Of a stretch of 64,000 bases of DNA, positions 49,365 through 58,210 are shown piece by piece. How positions within the stretch are numbered: position 1 is the first letter of the stretch; each line of letters starts with the position of its first letter. The stretch covers positions 23,238 to 87,237 of the forward strand of contig MAAI01000008.1 in assembly GCA_002163115.1 (NCBI GenBank). The letters run 5' to 3'. The notes beneath the pieces are model-generated. The model was not told the DNA's origin, searched no databases, and was given only the letters and a program-made list of their open reading frames with translations. Source of the stretch: Methylophaga sp. 41_12_T18 (lineage in GTDB: Bacteria > Pseudomonadota > Gammaproteobacteria > Nitrosococcales > Methylophagaceae). The translations under genes and the position numbers were made by a program.

Positions 49365-49910
49365 ATGAACAGAATAGGGTTTTCAATAACCATCTTCGTG
49401 TTTATGGTGCTGACATTAACCATTAGCATTTCAAACTCGCAAACATTATATAAATGTACATTAGATGACGATTCTATCGTTTTTTCTGATATCGCATGTG
49501 AAAAAGATGCAAAGAAATACCAGCTTAAGGAATCGTATATTCCTGACCCATTACACCTCAACATTCCAACAACCCGCCAACAAAAAACGCCAACAAAGTT
49601 AAACAGTGACTCAATAACGGCTAAAGAACCACATGCTTTACCGAAACAAATTGAGAGCAATCAAGTTACTACTTATAAATGTACTTCTTCCAGAGGAATC
49701 TACTACACAACAACTGGGTGTGGCAGCTCTAACGCACTTGTAATAACGAATCAAGGCTTAGCAACGACCGTTGGCAAGCCATTCCAAGATGGAGAGCAAG
49801 TAGTCCCAAGATCTGAAGCCTGCTCATGGGCAACTCAGAGAGCAAAAAAAGGAGGCCTGTCTTCTGATATACGTCGCTCTGCAAAAGCCTTAGCCAGAGA
49901 AGTTTGTTAG
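49365..49910 (+). CDS. Exported DUF4124-like protein
   Basis: A 181-residue protein with a signal peptide (hydrophobic to about 25, ISISNSQT) and two short Cys-paired segments: TLYKCTLDDDSIVFSDIACEKD and TTYKCTSSRGIYYTTTGCGS. The first fits DUF4124 (YKC...G...FSD..C); the second looks like a divergent repeat. A C-terminal helix (SWATQRAKKGGLSSDIRRSA) ends in Cys. Periplasmic location expected, role unknown. The palm-like gene follows 8 bp later, probably in the same transcript. Confidence 0.65.
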   Translation: MNRIGFSITIFVFMVLTLTISISNSQTLYKCTLDDDSIVFSDIACEKDAKKYQLKESYIPDPLHLNIPTTRQQKTPTKLNSDSITAKEPHALPKQIESNQVTTYKCTSSRGIYYTTTGCGSSNALVITNQGLATTVGKPFQDGEQVVPRSEACSWATQRAKKGGLSSDIRRSAKALAREVC

Positions 49911-49918
49911 TCACAAAA

Positions 49919-51037
49919 ATGGAACAAACTCAAAACGACAATGCAGCTAAGTTAGCAGATATGATTATTGCTAACGGAGAACCAGATAAAAACTCGTCAA
50001 CAAGAGTACTCACACTTGCAGGTAGGAGTATTGGTACATCTTCGGCACAGTTCAGAGCCTTATTAGATGAACTCTCAACCAAAGTGACTAAATCAAAGAA
50101 TCAGACTGATATTGACAATCATAAACACTGCCTTAATCACATCTTAAACACCCTTGTGCTATGTATGTTTCGCTTTGAGTGGGTCACCCTTCCTGTTAAC
50201 TCCTCTAATTTTAAAAGGGGCGAGTACCTGCACCGGTTAGGATTCAGTCGTCGAATTATGCAACGATGCATTGATGTTCTTCTTGAAAATAGTGTAATAA
50301 CTCTAGGACGTAAGGGGTTTAAGGGTGGTAATGACTGGGGCTCAAGAGCGAAAGCATCACAATATTACCCTACACCACCTTTTATTCGCGATATGTGTAA
50401 AAGCTTGTACATGGAGTTTGGTGACTTCGATGCCAATACTGATGATGACCTCTATAGGTTTAAGCGGTTTGAGCAGGAACACATTCCTCCTTATGAATCG
50501 TACCAGTTCAAAGTTGACATCATAAGACGCTACAACAACATCATGCGTGACCACAGCTGGGCAATGAAGAATCCCAGCCATCTAACAGTGAAAGACTTTG
50601 ATGGAAGAAGTGGTCGTGTCACTAACTACTATCAAAATATTGCTCAAAGGCGAGTGCCAATAAGAACTAGCACTTTGATTGATGGTCATCAGGTAGCTGA
50701 ACCTGACTTCTCAGCTAATCATCTTCGTATGGCATCGTTTTTAGTGGGAGAAGAGTTACCGGATGATCCTTATACTGCTATTGGTGACGAAACCGGCCTT
50801 ACTAGAGATGAGATTAAGTCTGTAGTGACCAAGTGCATGGGAGCAAGCAGCCTTAAGCAGAAAGGTTCCTTAATACAGTTTTCTCACCTCGACAAGACGC
50901 CTGTCGATGCTGATAACTTTAGAGCCGTTCTAGCATCATTTGAGCATAATTATCCTTGGACTAAAGGCATATTCTTTCATGATGTTGGTACTCGATTACA
51001 GTACCTTGAAGGTGAAATAGCGCGAGTGGGCAGCTGA
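49919..51037 (+). CDS. Polymerase-palm-like mobile-element protein, frameshifted before its last motif
   Basis: A 372-residue reading frame. The first part has helices and a winged-helix-like region (RLGFSRRIMQRCIDVLLENSVI). The C-terminal part resembles a family-A polymerase palm: motif A D263FSANHLRMASFLVG, preceded by R..LIDGHQVAEP, and a motif-B-like TRDEIKSVVTKCMGAS. The frame ends at 51037, but +1 from 51024 the sequence continues with an HDAF motif-C-like element. A one-base insertion near 51022-51024 would explain this. Start set at ATG 49919; a TTG at 49904 overlaps the upstream gene. A replication role for the element is inference. Confidence 0.65.
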   Translation: MEQTQNDNAAKLADMIIANGEPDKNSSTRVLTLAGRSIGTSSAQFRALLDELSTKVTKSKNQTDIDNHKHCLNHILNTLVLCMFRFEWVTLPVNSSNFKRGEYLHRLGFSRRIMQRCIDVLLENSVITLGRKGFKGGNDWGSRAKASQYYPTPPFIRDMCKSLYMEFGDFDANTDDDLYRFKRFEQEHIPPYESYQFKVDIIRRYNNIMRDHSWAMKNPSHLTVKDFDGRSGRVTNYYQNIAQRRVPIRTSTLIDGHQVAEPDFSANHLRMASFLVGEELPDDPYTAIGDETGLTRDEIKSVVTKCMGASSLKQKGSLIQFSHLDKTPVDADNFRAVLASFEHNYPWTKGIFFHDVGTRLQYLEGEIARVGS

Positions 51038-51221
51038 GTATAAAATACCGCTATTAGCCGTTCACGACGCTTTTGCTGTTAGGTACTTTGATGAAGCAGA
51101 TACCTATGCACAAATGCAAGACACTTGGAATAGAGTACTCAATCAAGCCAAGGTAGAGGACTTTTTAGGAATAACTGATTACACCGTGCCACTTGTGATA
51201 GATCGTAATAAAGCTAAATAG
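51024..51221 (+). pseudogene. Frameshifted C-terminal part of the palm-like protein
   Basis: Reading in the +1 frame gives 65 residues starting EWAAEYKIPLLAVHDAFAVR and ending at the TAG at 51219-51221, with no start codon of its own. The VHDAF element corresponds to polymerase motif C and continues the upstream protein naturally (YLEGEIA then EWAAEYK). Either the gene is broken, the sequence has an error, or frameshifting is used. Confidence 0.65.
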
Positions 51222-51781
51222 TTACATATTACTATTAGGTAATAAGAAGAACATAGAGAGGGAGAGGACGGGACCTATAGACACTAGCATGTACACCCCC
51301 AGTACAAGCCCATGCTACAAGGGATTAGAGAGGTTCAGCATTCAACCAGATTCAATCAATTTATATAGTAGATTTATCTGTATACATCGTGTTAGCCATG
51401 ACTTATATGTTATTCCTATTTCTGCTCACCCTCTCCCTCGTAGGCTTAATATATTACTGTTTAGTAAAGTAATACCTGCCTGCATTCCCTTCAGATACAT
51501 TACTCGTCTTTATGTGTATGTCCTTGGTCTAGGTGTATAGAGGATATAACTAAATAAGGAGGTGCTCTAAACTACCCCCCAGCCTTCGAAATAACACATA
51601 TCATGATTTCAGGTAAAAGTACTCCTGAGTCAGTAAAGACAGTTCAGAGATCCTGGGTGATCCATACAGATCATAAAAGTGTTTCAAGCTACTGTAAGAT
51701 CAGTTCAAGATTAAAGCCGCTTAGAGGGGACCTGAAGCCGCTCTAGTTCGTACATTCGGGTTATGTGAAGGTAAAGCATAG
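51222..51781. other. Gene-free 560 bp next to the integrase with phased GATC sites
   Basis: No credible gene (an 83-codon open frame at 51289-51540 has no ribosome-binding site or coding character). Three GATC sites start exactly 10 bp apart (51649, 51659, 51669) with a fourth at 51698, and AAGCCGCT is repeated at 51714 and 51735. The layout suggests a control or replication site of the element; unproven. Confidence 0.45.
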
Positions 51782-53023
51782 TCACCCATACGTGGCATTA
51801 TCAATTACAGGTAACAAATCTTTAAGTTGGAACGCATGAGTGTACCTGTCTGTTTGACCTGCTCCTGATTTCTCATGACCAACAACTTGCTGGACTAGGA
51901 CCTTAGAAACACCTGCTGCTCTGACCTTTGTAATAAATGTATGTCGAAGGGAATGCAAGACTATACGTTCACCAACATAGTTAACACGCTCATCCAATAA
52001 CGAAGTGAATAAGTCTGTCACTCGATTCGGTTGGATATTGAATATTCTTTCTTTTGTTCTTGTATCAATCCACTTTAGAAGCCCTCTTTCAACAAGCTCT
52101 TTGTGTAGAGGAACTAGCCTAATCGCAGCTTTCGTCTTACCTTTCCGTATATGGAAGTAATCTCTCTTTGTGTCAGGACAATACTTAAAATCTGCCTTAT
52201 CTAATCCTAGTAATTCTGAACGCCTAGCACCAGAATACACAGCAAGTAGTATGAACCACCTAAACCAATCAGGTTTATGTTGTGATTTCTCCAGTACAGT
52301 TCTAACTTGCTCGTCGCTTAGGGATGCATAACGATTGTCCTGATATTCATACTTAAGACCTTCTGTTGGCGACACTGTAAGTAAGTCAACTTCTGACTTC
52401 AAATACCTGCTAAATAGGCTCTGACATAGCTTCAGATGCTCTTTAACGTATTTACCTGATACAACATCATTGTCAGGTATATCCATGCGAACAAGCTGCT
52501 CTAGGCTCAGCTGCTTATAACTCTTCTTATTACGCTGAGGTAAGCCTGCTATGTTATTTAGAGCCGTTCTAATATCTAACTTAGTCACATCATCAACAGG
52601 AATATCTCCAATGAAGAAGATTAAGTTATCAAATATCCGTTGGTTGGCTTTACCCTGCTTTATTGTCCATGACTTCCACTGAGAAAACTCATACCATGCC
52701 TCTGATAAAGTGAGGGTAGATACTTGATTAATCTCACCCTGGTGGTAATACGCGTCTAATCTTAACTCCGAAGAGAAGTCTGATATTTGACTAATTAGTA
52801 CTTCAATATTCGATAGGCTATTACATTCACGTATTTGCTTAATCAACAGCAGTTTTTCGCACACTAAGGTTAATGCAGTCGAGTATGAATCAGTCCGTAA
52901 ACTACGCTTAATTTCTCTAGGAAGACTTAAGTTCAGCCGCTTAATGTGTGCAGGTATACGGAAACGAAAGTAGAAAGTATCACCTCTGCGAACAAGGTGA
53001 TTGTGTACCAGTTTGTGTACCAT
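51782..53023 (-). CDS. Tyrosine recombinase (integrase)
   Basis: A 413-residue phage-type integrase. An N-terminal DUF6538-like/arm-binding region (VRRGDTFYFRFRIPAHIKR), a core-binding domain (about 105-225) and the catalytic domain with the first Arg in YSGARRSELLGL, H357-SLR360 in LHSLRHTF, H383 in VGHEKSG and nucleophile Y394 in TDRYTH. All catalytic residues are present, so it should be active. Its start codon lies in the tandem TGTGTACCA motif, 61 bp from the rnpB repeat, so integrase binding there could repress its own gene. Confidence 0.94.
   Translation of the reverse strand: MVHKLVHNHLVRRGDTFYFRFRIPAHIKRLNLSLPREIKRSLRTDSYSTALTLVCEKLLLIKQIRECNSLSNIEVLISQISDFSSELRLDAYYHQGEINQVSTLTLSEAWYEFSQWKSWTIKQGKANQRIFDNLIFFIGDIPVDDVTKLDIRTALNNIAGLPQRNKKSYKQLSLEQLVRMDIPDNDVVSGKYVKEHLKLCQSLFSRYLKSEVDLLTVSPTEGLKYEYQDNRYASLSDEQVRTVLEKSQHKPDWFRWFILLAVYSGARRSELLGLDKADFKYCPDTKRDYFHIRKGKTKAAIRLVPLHKELVERGLLKWIDTRTKERIFNIQPNRVTDLFTSLLDERVNYVGERIVLHSLRHTFITKVRAAGVSKVLVQQVVGHEKSGAGQTDRYTHAFQLKDLLPVIDNATYG
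53002..53022 (+). repeat. Tandem TGTGTACCA motif, right
   Basis: The same 21 bp as at 45659-45679. It overlaps the first codons of the integrase gene (read on the minus strand) and ends 61 bp from the right 117-bp repeat. Confidence 0.65.
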
Positions 53024-53052
53024 TGGGTTAGCGCCTCTATAAAAGAAGAAAA

Positions 53053-53064
53053 CTAACGCACTGA
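53053..53064 (-). repeat. 12-bp inverted repeat, right end
   Basis: CTAACGCACTGA, the exact reverse complement of 45631-45642, about 20 bp inside the right 117-bp repeat. Confidence 0.6.
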
Positions 53065-53089
53065 TATATCAAGACAAAAGGAGAAAAAA

Positions 53090-53454
<365 letters not shown>

Positions 53455-53480
53455 TAGCTCGCTATTTTACCTGACTATAA

Positions 53481-54329
53481 TTACTTCTGCTGAAGTTTCA
53501 ATGCCATGTCATAGGCTTTATTTTTACTTACATCTAATAATGATGATGTTATTGCTGCTGCTTTTTTAACGGGCAGCTCTTTTAACAATAAACCAAGCAC
53601 GCGATTAACTTCAGTATCGCTGGCATCAATCTGGTTCTTAATGCCTTCCACTAAGACAACACACTCACCTTTTTGCTGATTGTGATCACTGGCAACCCAA
53701 TCAAGCAGCTCAATTACCGGTTTAGTGACTATGGTTTCGTGCAGCTTAGTCAGTTCACGTGCTAAACACACTCGGCGCTGCTCGCCAAATATCTCAGCGA
53801 GATCAGTCAACATGGCTTGTAATCGTCTAGGGCTCTCATAAAATATTAAGGTTCTGCTCTCGCCCACTAGACCTTCTAAAGCCTGTCTTCGAGCACCTAA
53901 TTTAGGTGGTAAAAAACCTTCAAAGCTAAAACTATCGGAAGGTAGGCCTGATGCCGATAAGGCAGTGATTAATGCACAACAGCCCGGAATCGGCACTACT
54001 TTAATGTCATGTTCACGAACAAAACTGACTAATCGATAACCTGGGTCACTAATTAATGGCGTACCGGCATCACTGATCAATGCAACAGATTCACCTTGTT
54101 GCAATCGAGCTAAAATTGTTTCACAACGTTGCTGTTCATTATGTTCATGCACGGAAATCATTGGCGTATTAATTGAATGGTGCTGTAACAAATGACCGCT
54201 ATGACGAGTATCTTCAGCGGCGACTATGGCCACCTCTTGTAATACTTCTATCGCTCGTGCAGACATATCCGATAAGTTGCCTATTGGCGTAGCAACGATA
54301 TACAAGCTAGCTGTTGGTTGTTTTGACAC
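53481..54329 (-). CDS. rsmI: 16S rRNA 2'-O-ribose C1402 methyltransferase RsmI
   Basis: A 282-residue tetrapyrrole-methylase-fold enzyme. LYIVATPIGNLSDMSARAIEVL, AAEDTRHSGHLLQHHSI, ALISDAGTPLISDPGYRLV and TLIFYESPRRL match RsmI. The start is GTG at 54329 with AAAGGT 9 nt upstream; a GTG at 54353 would place that site inside the gene. It lies just upstream of rnpB on the same strand and divergent from lpoA. Its target nucleotide is also modified by RsmH. Confidence 0.95.
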   Translation of the reverse strand: MSKQPTASLYIVATPIGNLSDMSARAIEVLQEVAIVAAEDTRHSGHLLQHHSINTPMISVHEHNEQQRCETILARLQQGESVALISDAGTPLISDPGYRLVSFVREHDIKVVPIPGCCALITALSASGLPSDSFSFEGFLPPKLGARRQALEGLVGESRTLIFYESPRRLQAMLTDLAEIFGEQRRVCLARELTKLHETIVTKPVIELLDWVASDHNQQKGECVVLVEGIKNQIDASDTEVNRVLGLLLKELPVKKAAAITSSLLDVSKNKAYDMALKLQQK

Positions 54330-54424
54330 TTTGTTTTTACCTTTCAATAACACACGGTTCTGGTCGTAATATACGCGAACAGGTAAGATGTTGCCTTTAA
54401 TGTTTTCACATAGATCACAAAGCT

Positions 54425-56287
54425 ATGCTCCCACAGACATATCGAATTCTAATTGTACTACTGGTTTTATTTTTAAATGCTTGTCAGCCAACACAGACGA
54501 CGACTGTGCGACCCGATCCTGCAGTAGAAAGTGAGGCGATGGCAGCAGAGCAATCTGGCAACTATTTACTCGCTGCAGAACGCTATATAGCCTTAGCTAA
54601 TGATGCGAAGGGACAGCAACAAGCTTATTATTTATATCGGGCGATTCAGTCCTATAATCAAATCAATCAATTTGCTCAAATCAGCGATCTACTGATGCAA
54701 CTTGATAACAGCTTGCTAACCACTTCACAGCAACTCGACTTAGCGATTATAGAAGCTAATATCGCACTAGCTGATAATAATCCGGAACAGACTTTAGCTG
54801 CATTAGCACCGTTTCAGCTCAGCGATGCCACCACACAACAGCAACAAACCGCACTGCCACTTAAAATTAAAGCCTACCAACTGACTGAGAATTGGTTAGA
54901 AAAAGCCAACGCTCATATAGCACTTGCCAACCTATTAAATACACCAGAAACAGTTGCTGAAAACCAACAAGCATTATGGCAAGCTTTGTTACAGCTAACA
55001 CCGCAAGCATTAGACTTATTTAACCCAGGTATCGCACCTGCTGTTGATAGTGGTTGGTTTGCCTTAGCTTATGCAGTCAAAGCATATAAAACTAATCCTG
55101 ATACGCTTATTGTGGCTATAGAAGACTGGCAACGTAATTATCCGAATCATCCTGCTGATACGGCTTTATATAAAGAGCTATTAAAAACAGGGACTCGCTT
55201 GCCACAGCAATTAACTGATATTGCTATTTTACTACCTGATTCAGGGCCATATGCTGTAGCAGCAAATGCTATCAAGCAAGGAATCATTGCCGCCCATTTC
55301 AATGCTAAATCGTCAGCTAGACTGCATTTCTTTGCTACTGAGACCGACAGTCAATCAGGACAAAGTAATGTTTGGCAACAATATCAAAAGGCGATTGATG
55401 TTAATGCTAGCTTAGTAATAGGACCTTTAGATAAAACATCGGTGCAAATACTGGCTGATGCTAAAGAATTAACCATTCCCGTTATTGCCTTGAACCGAAT
55501 AACGCCTGCCATTCAGATAGCAAACTTATTCCAGTTTGGCTTAGCACCTGAAGATGATGCTGTGGCCGTAGCCAATTATGCAACAGCGCAAAATTATCAT
55601 CGTGCTGTAGTGCTCGCACCGACAGGTGATTGGGGAAATCGTATTGCCTCAGCATTTAATGAGCAATGGTTAGAAAATGGTGGCACCTTATTAAATCACT
55701 CGACTTATGATGCCAGTAAAAGTGATTTTTCAGCAGTCATTAAACCTCTACTGTCAATTGAGGCAAGTAAAGAACGTCAACAGAGTTTAAAACGAACCTT
55801 AGGTGTTTCAGTCGAGTTTGAACCGCGTCGCCGTCAAGATATCGACTTTTTATTCCTAGTAGCTAAACCATTGAAAGCAAGACAATTAATACCACAATTG
55901 AAATTTCATCGCTCAGGGAACTTAGCTGTTATTGCCACATCTCATGCCTATAGTGGTAAAGAAAACCGTCAACAAGATGTGGATTTGAATGGCCTTATCA
56001 TTAATGATATCCCTTGGATTTTTGATGATACAGCTATTGAAGATCCAGCTTATCTGTCATTAAAAAATTCTCAGCCAAAACATTTCAATAACTTTATTCG
56101 TCTCTATGCGCTGGGCACTGATGCTTACCGTCTCATTCCAAGTTTGAATAGCCTCAGTCGTTCGTCAGAGCTGACGATTATCGGTGCAACTGGTGATTTA
56201 TCCATTGATGAAAATGGTCATGTTAACCGTGCCACTCGCTGGGCTAAATTTAAACAAGGCAAAATTAAAGCCTTGGCTGATAAGTAA
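54425..56287 (+). CDS. lpoA: Penicillin-binding protein activator LpoA
   Basis: A 620-residue outer-membrane lipoprotein that stimulates PBP1A. Signal with lipobox LFLNAC at about residue 20; a TPR-like N-terminal domain (about 30-255, many Gln-rich helices) and a periplasmic-binding-protein-like C-terminal domain (DIAILLPDSGPYAVAANAIKQGIIAA; IDFLFLVAKPLKARQLIPQLKFH). Divergent from rsmI and followed by yraN, the standard order in gammaproteobacteria. Confidence 0.92.
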   Translation: MLPQTYRILIVLLVLFLNACQPTQTTTVRPDPAVESEAMAAEQSGNYLLAAERYIALANDAKGQQQAYYLYRAIQSYNQINQFAQISDLLMQLDNSLLTTSQQLDLAIIEANIALADNNPEQTLAALAPFQLSDATTQQQQTALPLKIKAYQLTENWLEKANAHIALANLLNTPETVAENQQALWQALLQLTPQALDLFNPGIAPAVDSGWFALAYAVKAYKTNPDTLIVAIEDWQRNYPNHPADTALYKELLKTGTRLPQQLTDIAILLPDSGPYAVAANAIKQGIIAAHFNAKSSARLHFFATETDSQSGQSNVWQQYQKAIDVNASLVIGPLDKTSVQILADAKELTIPVIALNRITPAIQIANLFQFGLAPEDDAVAVANYATAQNYHRAVVLAPTGDWGNRIASAFNEQWLENGGTLLNHSTYDASKSDFSAVIKPLLSIEASKERQQSLKRTLGVSVEFEPRRRQDIDFLFLVAKPLKARQLIPQLKFHRSGNLAVIATSHAYSGKENRQQDVDLNGLIINDIPWIFDDTAIEDPAYLSLKNSQPKHFNNFIRLYALGTDAYRLIPSLNSLSRSSELTIIGATGDLSIDENGHVNRATRWAKFKQGKIKALADK

Positions 56288-56291
56288 AACC

Positions 56292-56651
56292 ATGGCATCG
56301 CTAGATACCGGCAACCAAGCTGAAGATCTAGCTCTAAAACATCTACAATTAAATAAGTTATCCCTAGTAGAACGTAACTATCACTGTCGTCGTGGTGAAA
56401 TTGATCTGATTATGCTTGATCAAACCGTGCTCGTTTTTATCGAGGTTCGTTATCGAAAGTCAGCCCGTTTCGGTAGCGCTTTAGAAAGTGTCGATCAGCG
56501 TAAGCAAAATAAAATCATTCATACCGCCAACCATTACTTACAACAGCAGGCTCCAACACACACTGGCTGTCGTTTTGATGTCGTTGCCATTAGCTCAGGC
56601 TTGAGCTCAAGTGATATCACTTGGGTAAAAGATGCCTTTCAAGTTAATTAA
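56292..56651 (+). CDS. yraN: YraN family (UPF0102) nuclease-like protein
   Basis: A 119-residue protein of the UPF0102 family with a restriction-endonuclease-like core: GNQAEDLALKHLQ, NYHCRRGEIDLIML and VFIEVRYRKSARFGSA (E-x-R replacing E-x-K). The start is the ATG at 56292, 4 bp after the lpoA stop; an in-frame ATG at 56184 would lie inside lpoA and is rejected. The biological role is unsettled. Confidence 0.9.
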   Translation: MASLDTGNQAEDLALKHLQLNKLSLVERNYHCRRGEIDLIMLDQTVLVFIEVRYRKSARFGSALESVDQRKQNKIIHTANHYLQQQAPTHTGCRFDVVAISSGLSSSDITWVKDAFQVN

Positions 56652-56713
56652 ATAGTAGCCAAGCTGATTTAGGCTAGCGATAATAGCCGCTTCAACTTTG
56701 TCAGGATGTCTCC

Positions 56714-57286
56714 ATGTCTAACTTTAGATTTGCTTTATTACTGTTAATTCCATTTTTGCTGTTACAAGGCTGTGCGACAGCGATAATTACCGGTGCAGCT
56801 GGTGCTTCAGTTGCTCATGACCGACGTACAACCGGTTCAATCATTGATGATCAGGGTATTGAATTTAAAGCCTCATATGCCTTATTTGATGATAAAGAAA
56901 TTTATGACCAAAGCCATACCAATATCACTAGCTATAATGGCATTGTATTAGTTACCGGTGAGACTCTGACTGAACAACTTAAGCAACAGATATCTAATAA
57001 AGTATCAGCTATCGCAAAAGTCCGTCGCATCCATAATGAGCTACTTATCGGTGCCCCAAGTGCACTACCTTCTCGCAGTAGTGATGCCTGGATTACCTCA
57101 AAAATTAAGGCTAAATTAACCACTGCCGATAGTATTGACCCTTTCTATGTCAAAGTCGTCACCGAACATGGGGTGGTCTATTTAATGGGTATAGTCAGCC
57201 ATGCTGAAGCGGAACGAGCAGTAGAAATTGTGACTCAATCTGCCGGCGTACAACGCGTTGTTAAAATATTCGAATACACCGATTAA
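56714..57286 (+). CDS. dolP: BON-domain outer-membrane lipoprotein DolP
   Basis: A 190-residue lipoprotein: signal ending in LLLQGC (lipobox Cys about 20), a Gly/Ala segment, then two BON domains (about 50-115, with NGIVLVTGETLTEQLKQQI, and about 120-190, with HGVVYLMGIVSHAEAERAVEI). DolP (YraP) binds anionic phospholipid and supports outer-membrane integrity. Follows yraN; diaA, which often lies between them, is absent. Confidence 0.9.
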   Translation: MSNFRFALLLLIPFLLLQGCATAIITGAAGASVAHDRRTTGSIIDDQGIEFKASYALFDDKEIYDQSHTNITSYNGIVLVTGETLTEQLKQQISNKVSAIAKVRRIHNELLIGAPSALPSRSSDAWITSKIKAKLTTADSIDPFYVKVVTEHGVVYLMGIVSHAEAERAVEIVTQSAGVQRVVKIFEYTD

Positions 57287-57297
57287 AGTTGATACCT

Positions 57298-57336
57298 AAG
57301 CCCGCCAAACTTATTCACCTTAAGTTTGGCGGGCTT
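57298..57336. terminator. Bidirectional terminator
   Basis: AAGCCCGCCAAACTTA and its exact complement (57321-57336) around a 7-nt loop, between dolP and the convergent hemJ gene. Confidence 0.85.
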
Positions 57337-57342
57337 GTTTAA

Positions 57343-57768
57343 TTAGAAGGGTCTAACCACCGCTAAGATAACCACGGCAATTAATACCGCGACCGGTAAT
57401 TCATTAAACCAACGATAGAAAACATGCGAATGTTGGTTGGCATCATTTTTAAAGGCTCGTAGTAGACGGCCACAATAGTGTTGATAGGCCAATAACAAGA
57501 CAACCAGCAGTAACTTGGCATGTAACCAGTGCATAGCGGTGATCGCATCTATGCCATAAAAGCTGATTAACCAGCCACCAAAGAACAGCGTCGCCAAAGC
57601 ACTCGGCACCATAATTCCGCGATATAGCTTTCTTTCCATCACTTTAAACCGTTCATTGCCCGCTTCGTCTTCACACATAGCGTGATAAACGAATAGTCGT
57701 GGCAAGTAAAATAATGCTGAAAACCACGTTATAACAAACACGATATGAAAGGCCTTAACCCATAACAT
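57343..57768 (-). CDS. hemJ: Protoporphyrinogen oxidase HemJ
   Basis: A 141-residue integral membrane protein (four transmembrane segments) of the HemJ/UPF0093 family. WVKAFHIVFVITWFSALFYLPRLFVYH contains the conserved His and the W-F-AGLFYLPRLFVYH-type signature; MHWLHAKLLLV and YRWFNELPV are also typical. It oxidises protoporphyrinogen IX in haem synthesis. It is not in a haem operon here. Confidence 0.9.
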   Translation of the reverse strand: MLWVKAFHIVFVITWFSALFYLPRLFVYHAMCEDEAGNERFKVMERKLYRGIMVPSALATLFFGGWLISFYGIDAITAMHWLHAKLLLVVLLLAYQHYCGRLLRAFKNDANQHSHVFYRWFNELPVAVLIAVVILAVVRPF

Positions 57769-57832
57769 TCTTTAGTTACTCCTAATCAATTAATCAATGT
57801 TACTATCAGTGTAAACCATTGTGGAGGTAGTT

Positions 57833-58210
57833 ATGTCTACGGAAAGTTCAAATGAACGGCGGCGTTTTAGCCGTATCCCTTTTCATATTGAAGCAAACAT
57901 TACCTTCAATGCGAGTATCAGCTATCCGGGCTGCGAGGTGATTGATGTTTCACTCAATGGTTTACTGATCACCAAACCAGCTGATTGGACAGGCCAACAG
58001 TCAGATTCACATAGTATTACTTTATTGCTCGAAAATGGCCTAACAACCATCCACATGCAAGCAGCAGTGGCACATATTGATGAGACGAGCATTGGCTTTA
58101 TTTGTGAGCACATTGATTTAACCAGTATCAGTCACCTCAAACGATTGGTTGAACTTAACCTCGGCGATGAAAACTTATTACAACGTGAACTTTCAGCCTT
58201 AATCCACTAA
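57833..58210 (+). CDS. PilZ-domain c-di-GMP receptor protein
   Basis: A 125-residue single-domain PilZ protein: NERRRFSRIPF carries the RxxxR motif and DVSLNGLLI the D/NxSxxG motif that together bind cyclic di-GMP. A possible effector for the GGDEF enzyme at 12-13.5 kb or others. Start is ATG 57833 with GGAGGT close upstream; the GTG at 57821 overlaps that site. It ends 4 bp into the convergent radA gene. Confidence 0.88.
   Translation: MSTESSNERRRFSRIPFHIEANITFNASISYPGCEVIDVSLNGLLITKPADWTGQQSDSHSITLLLENGLTTIHMQAAVAHIDETSIGFICEHIDLTSISHLKRLVELNLGDENLLQRELSALIH

Larger units (their letters stand above)
45633..53083. mobile_element. Integrative element inserted in rnpB
   Basis: About 7.45 kb of unique DNA between identical 117-bp copies of the rnpB 3' end. 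A tyrosine recombinase lies at the rnpB-proximal end, near-terminal repeats occur at both sides, and all cargo is unlike the flanking housekeeping DNA. It separates rnpB from mraZ, which are neighbours in related genomes such as Pseudomonas. Cargo: three-gene cassette, CxxC protein, DUF4124-like protein, palm-like protein and integrase. No capsid, portal, relaxase or conjugation genes, so it is a small mobile island, possibly a satellite. Confidence 0.9.

Noticed and set aside
51289..51540. 83-codon open frame beside the integrase
   Set aside because: No ribosome-binding site, no coding-like pattern and no recognisable domain.
45633..53083. Prophage or conjugative element
   Set aside because: No capsid, terminase, portal, tail, relaxase or secretion genes; only integrase and small cargo.
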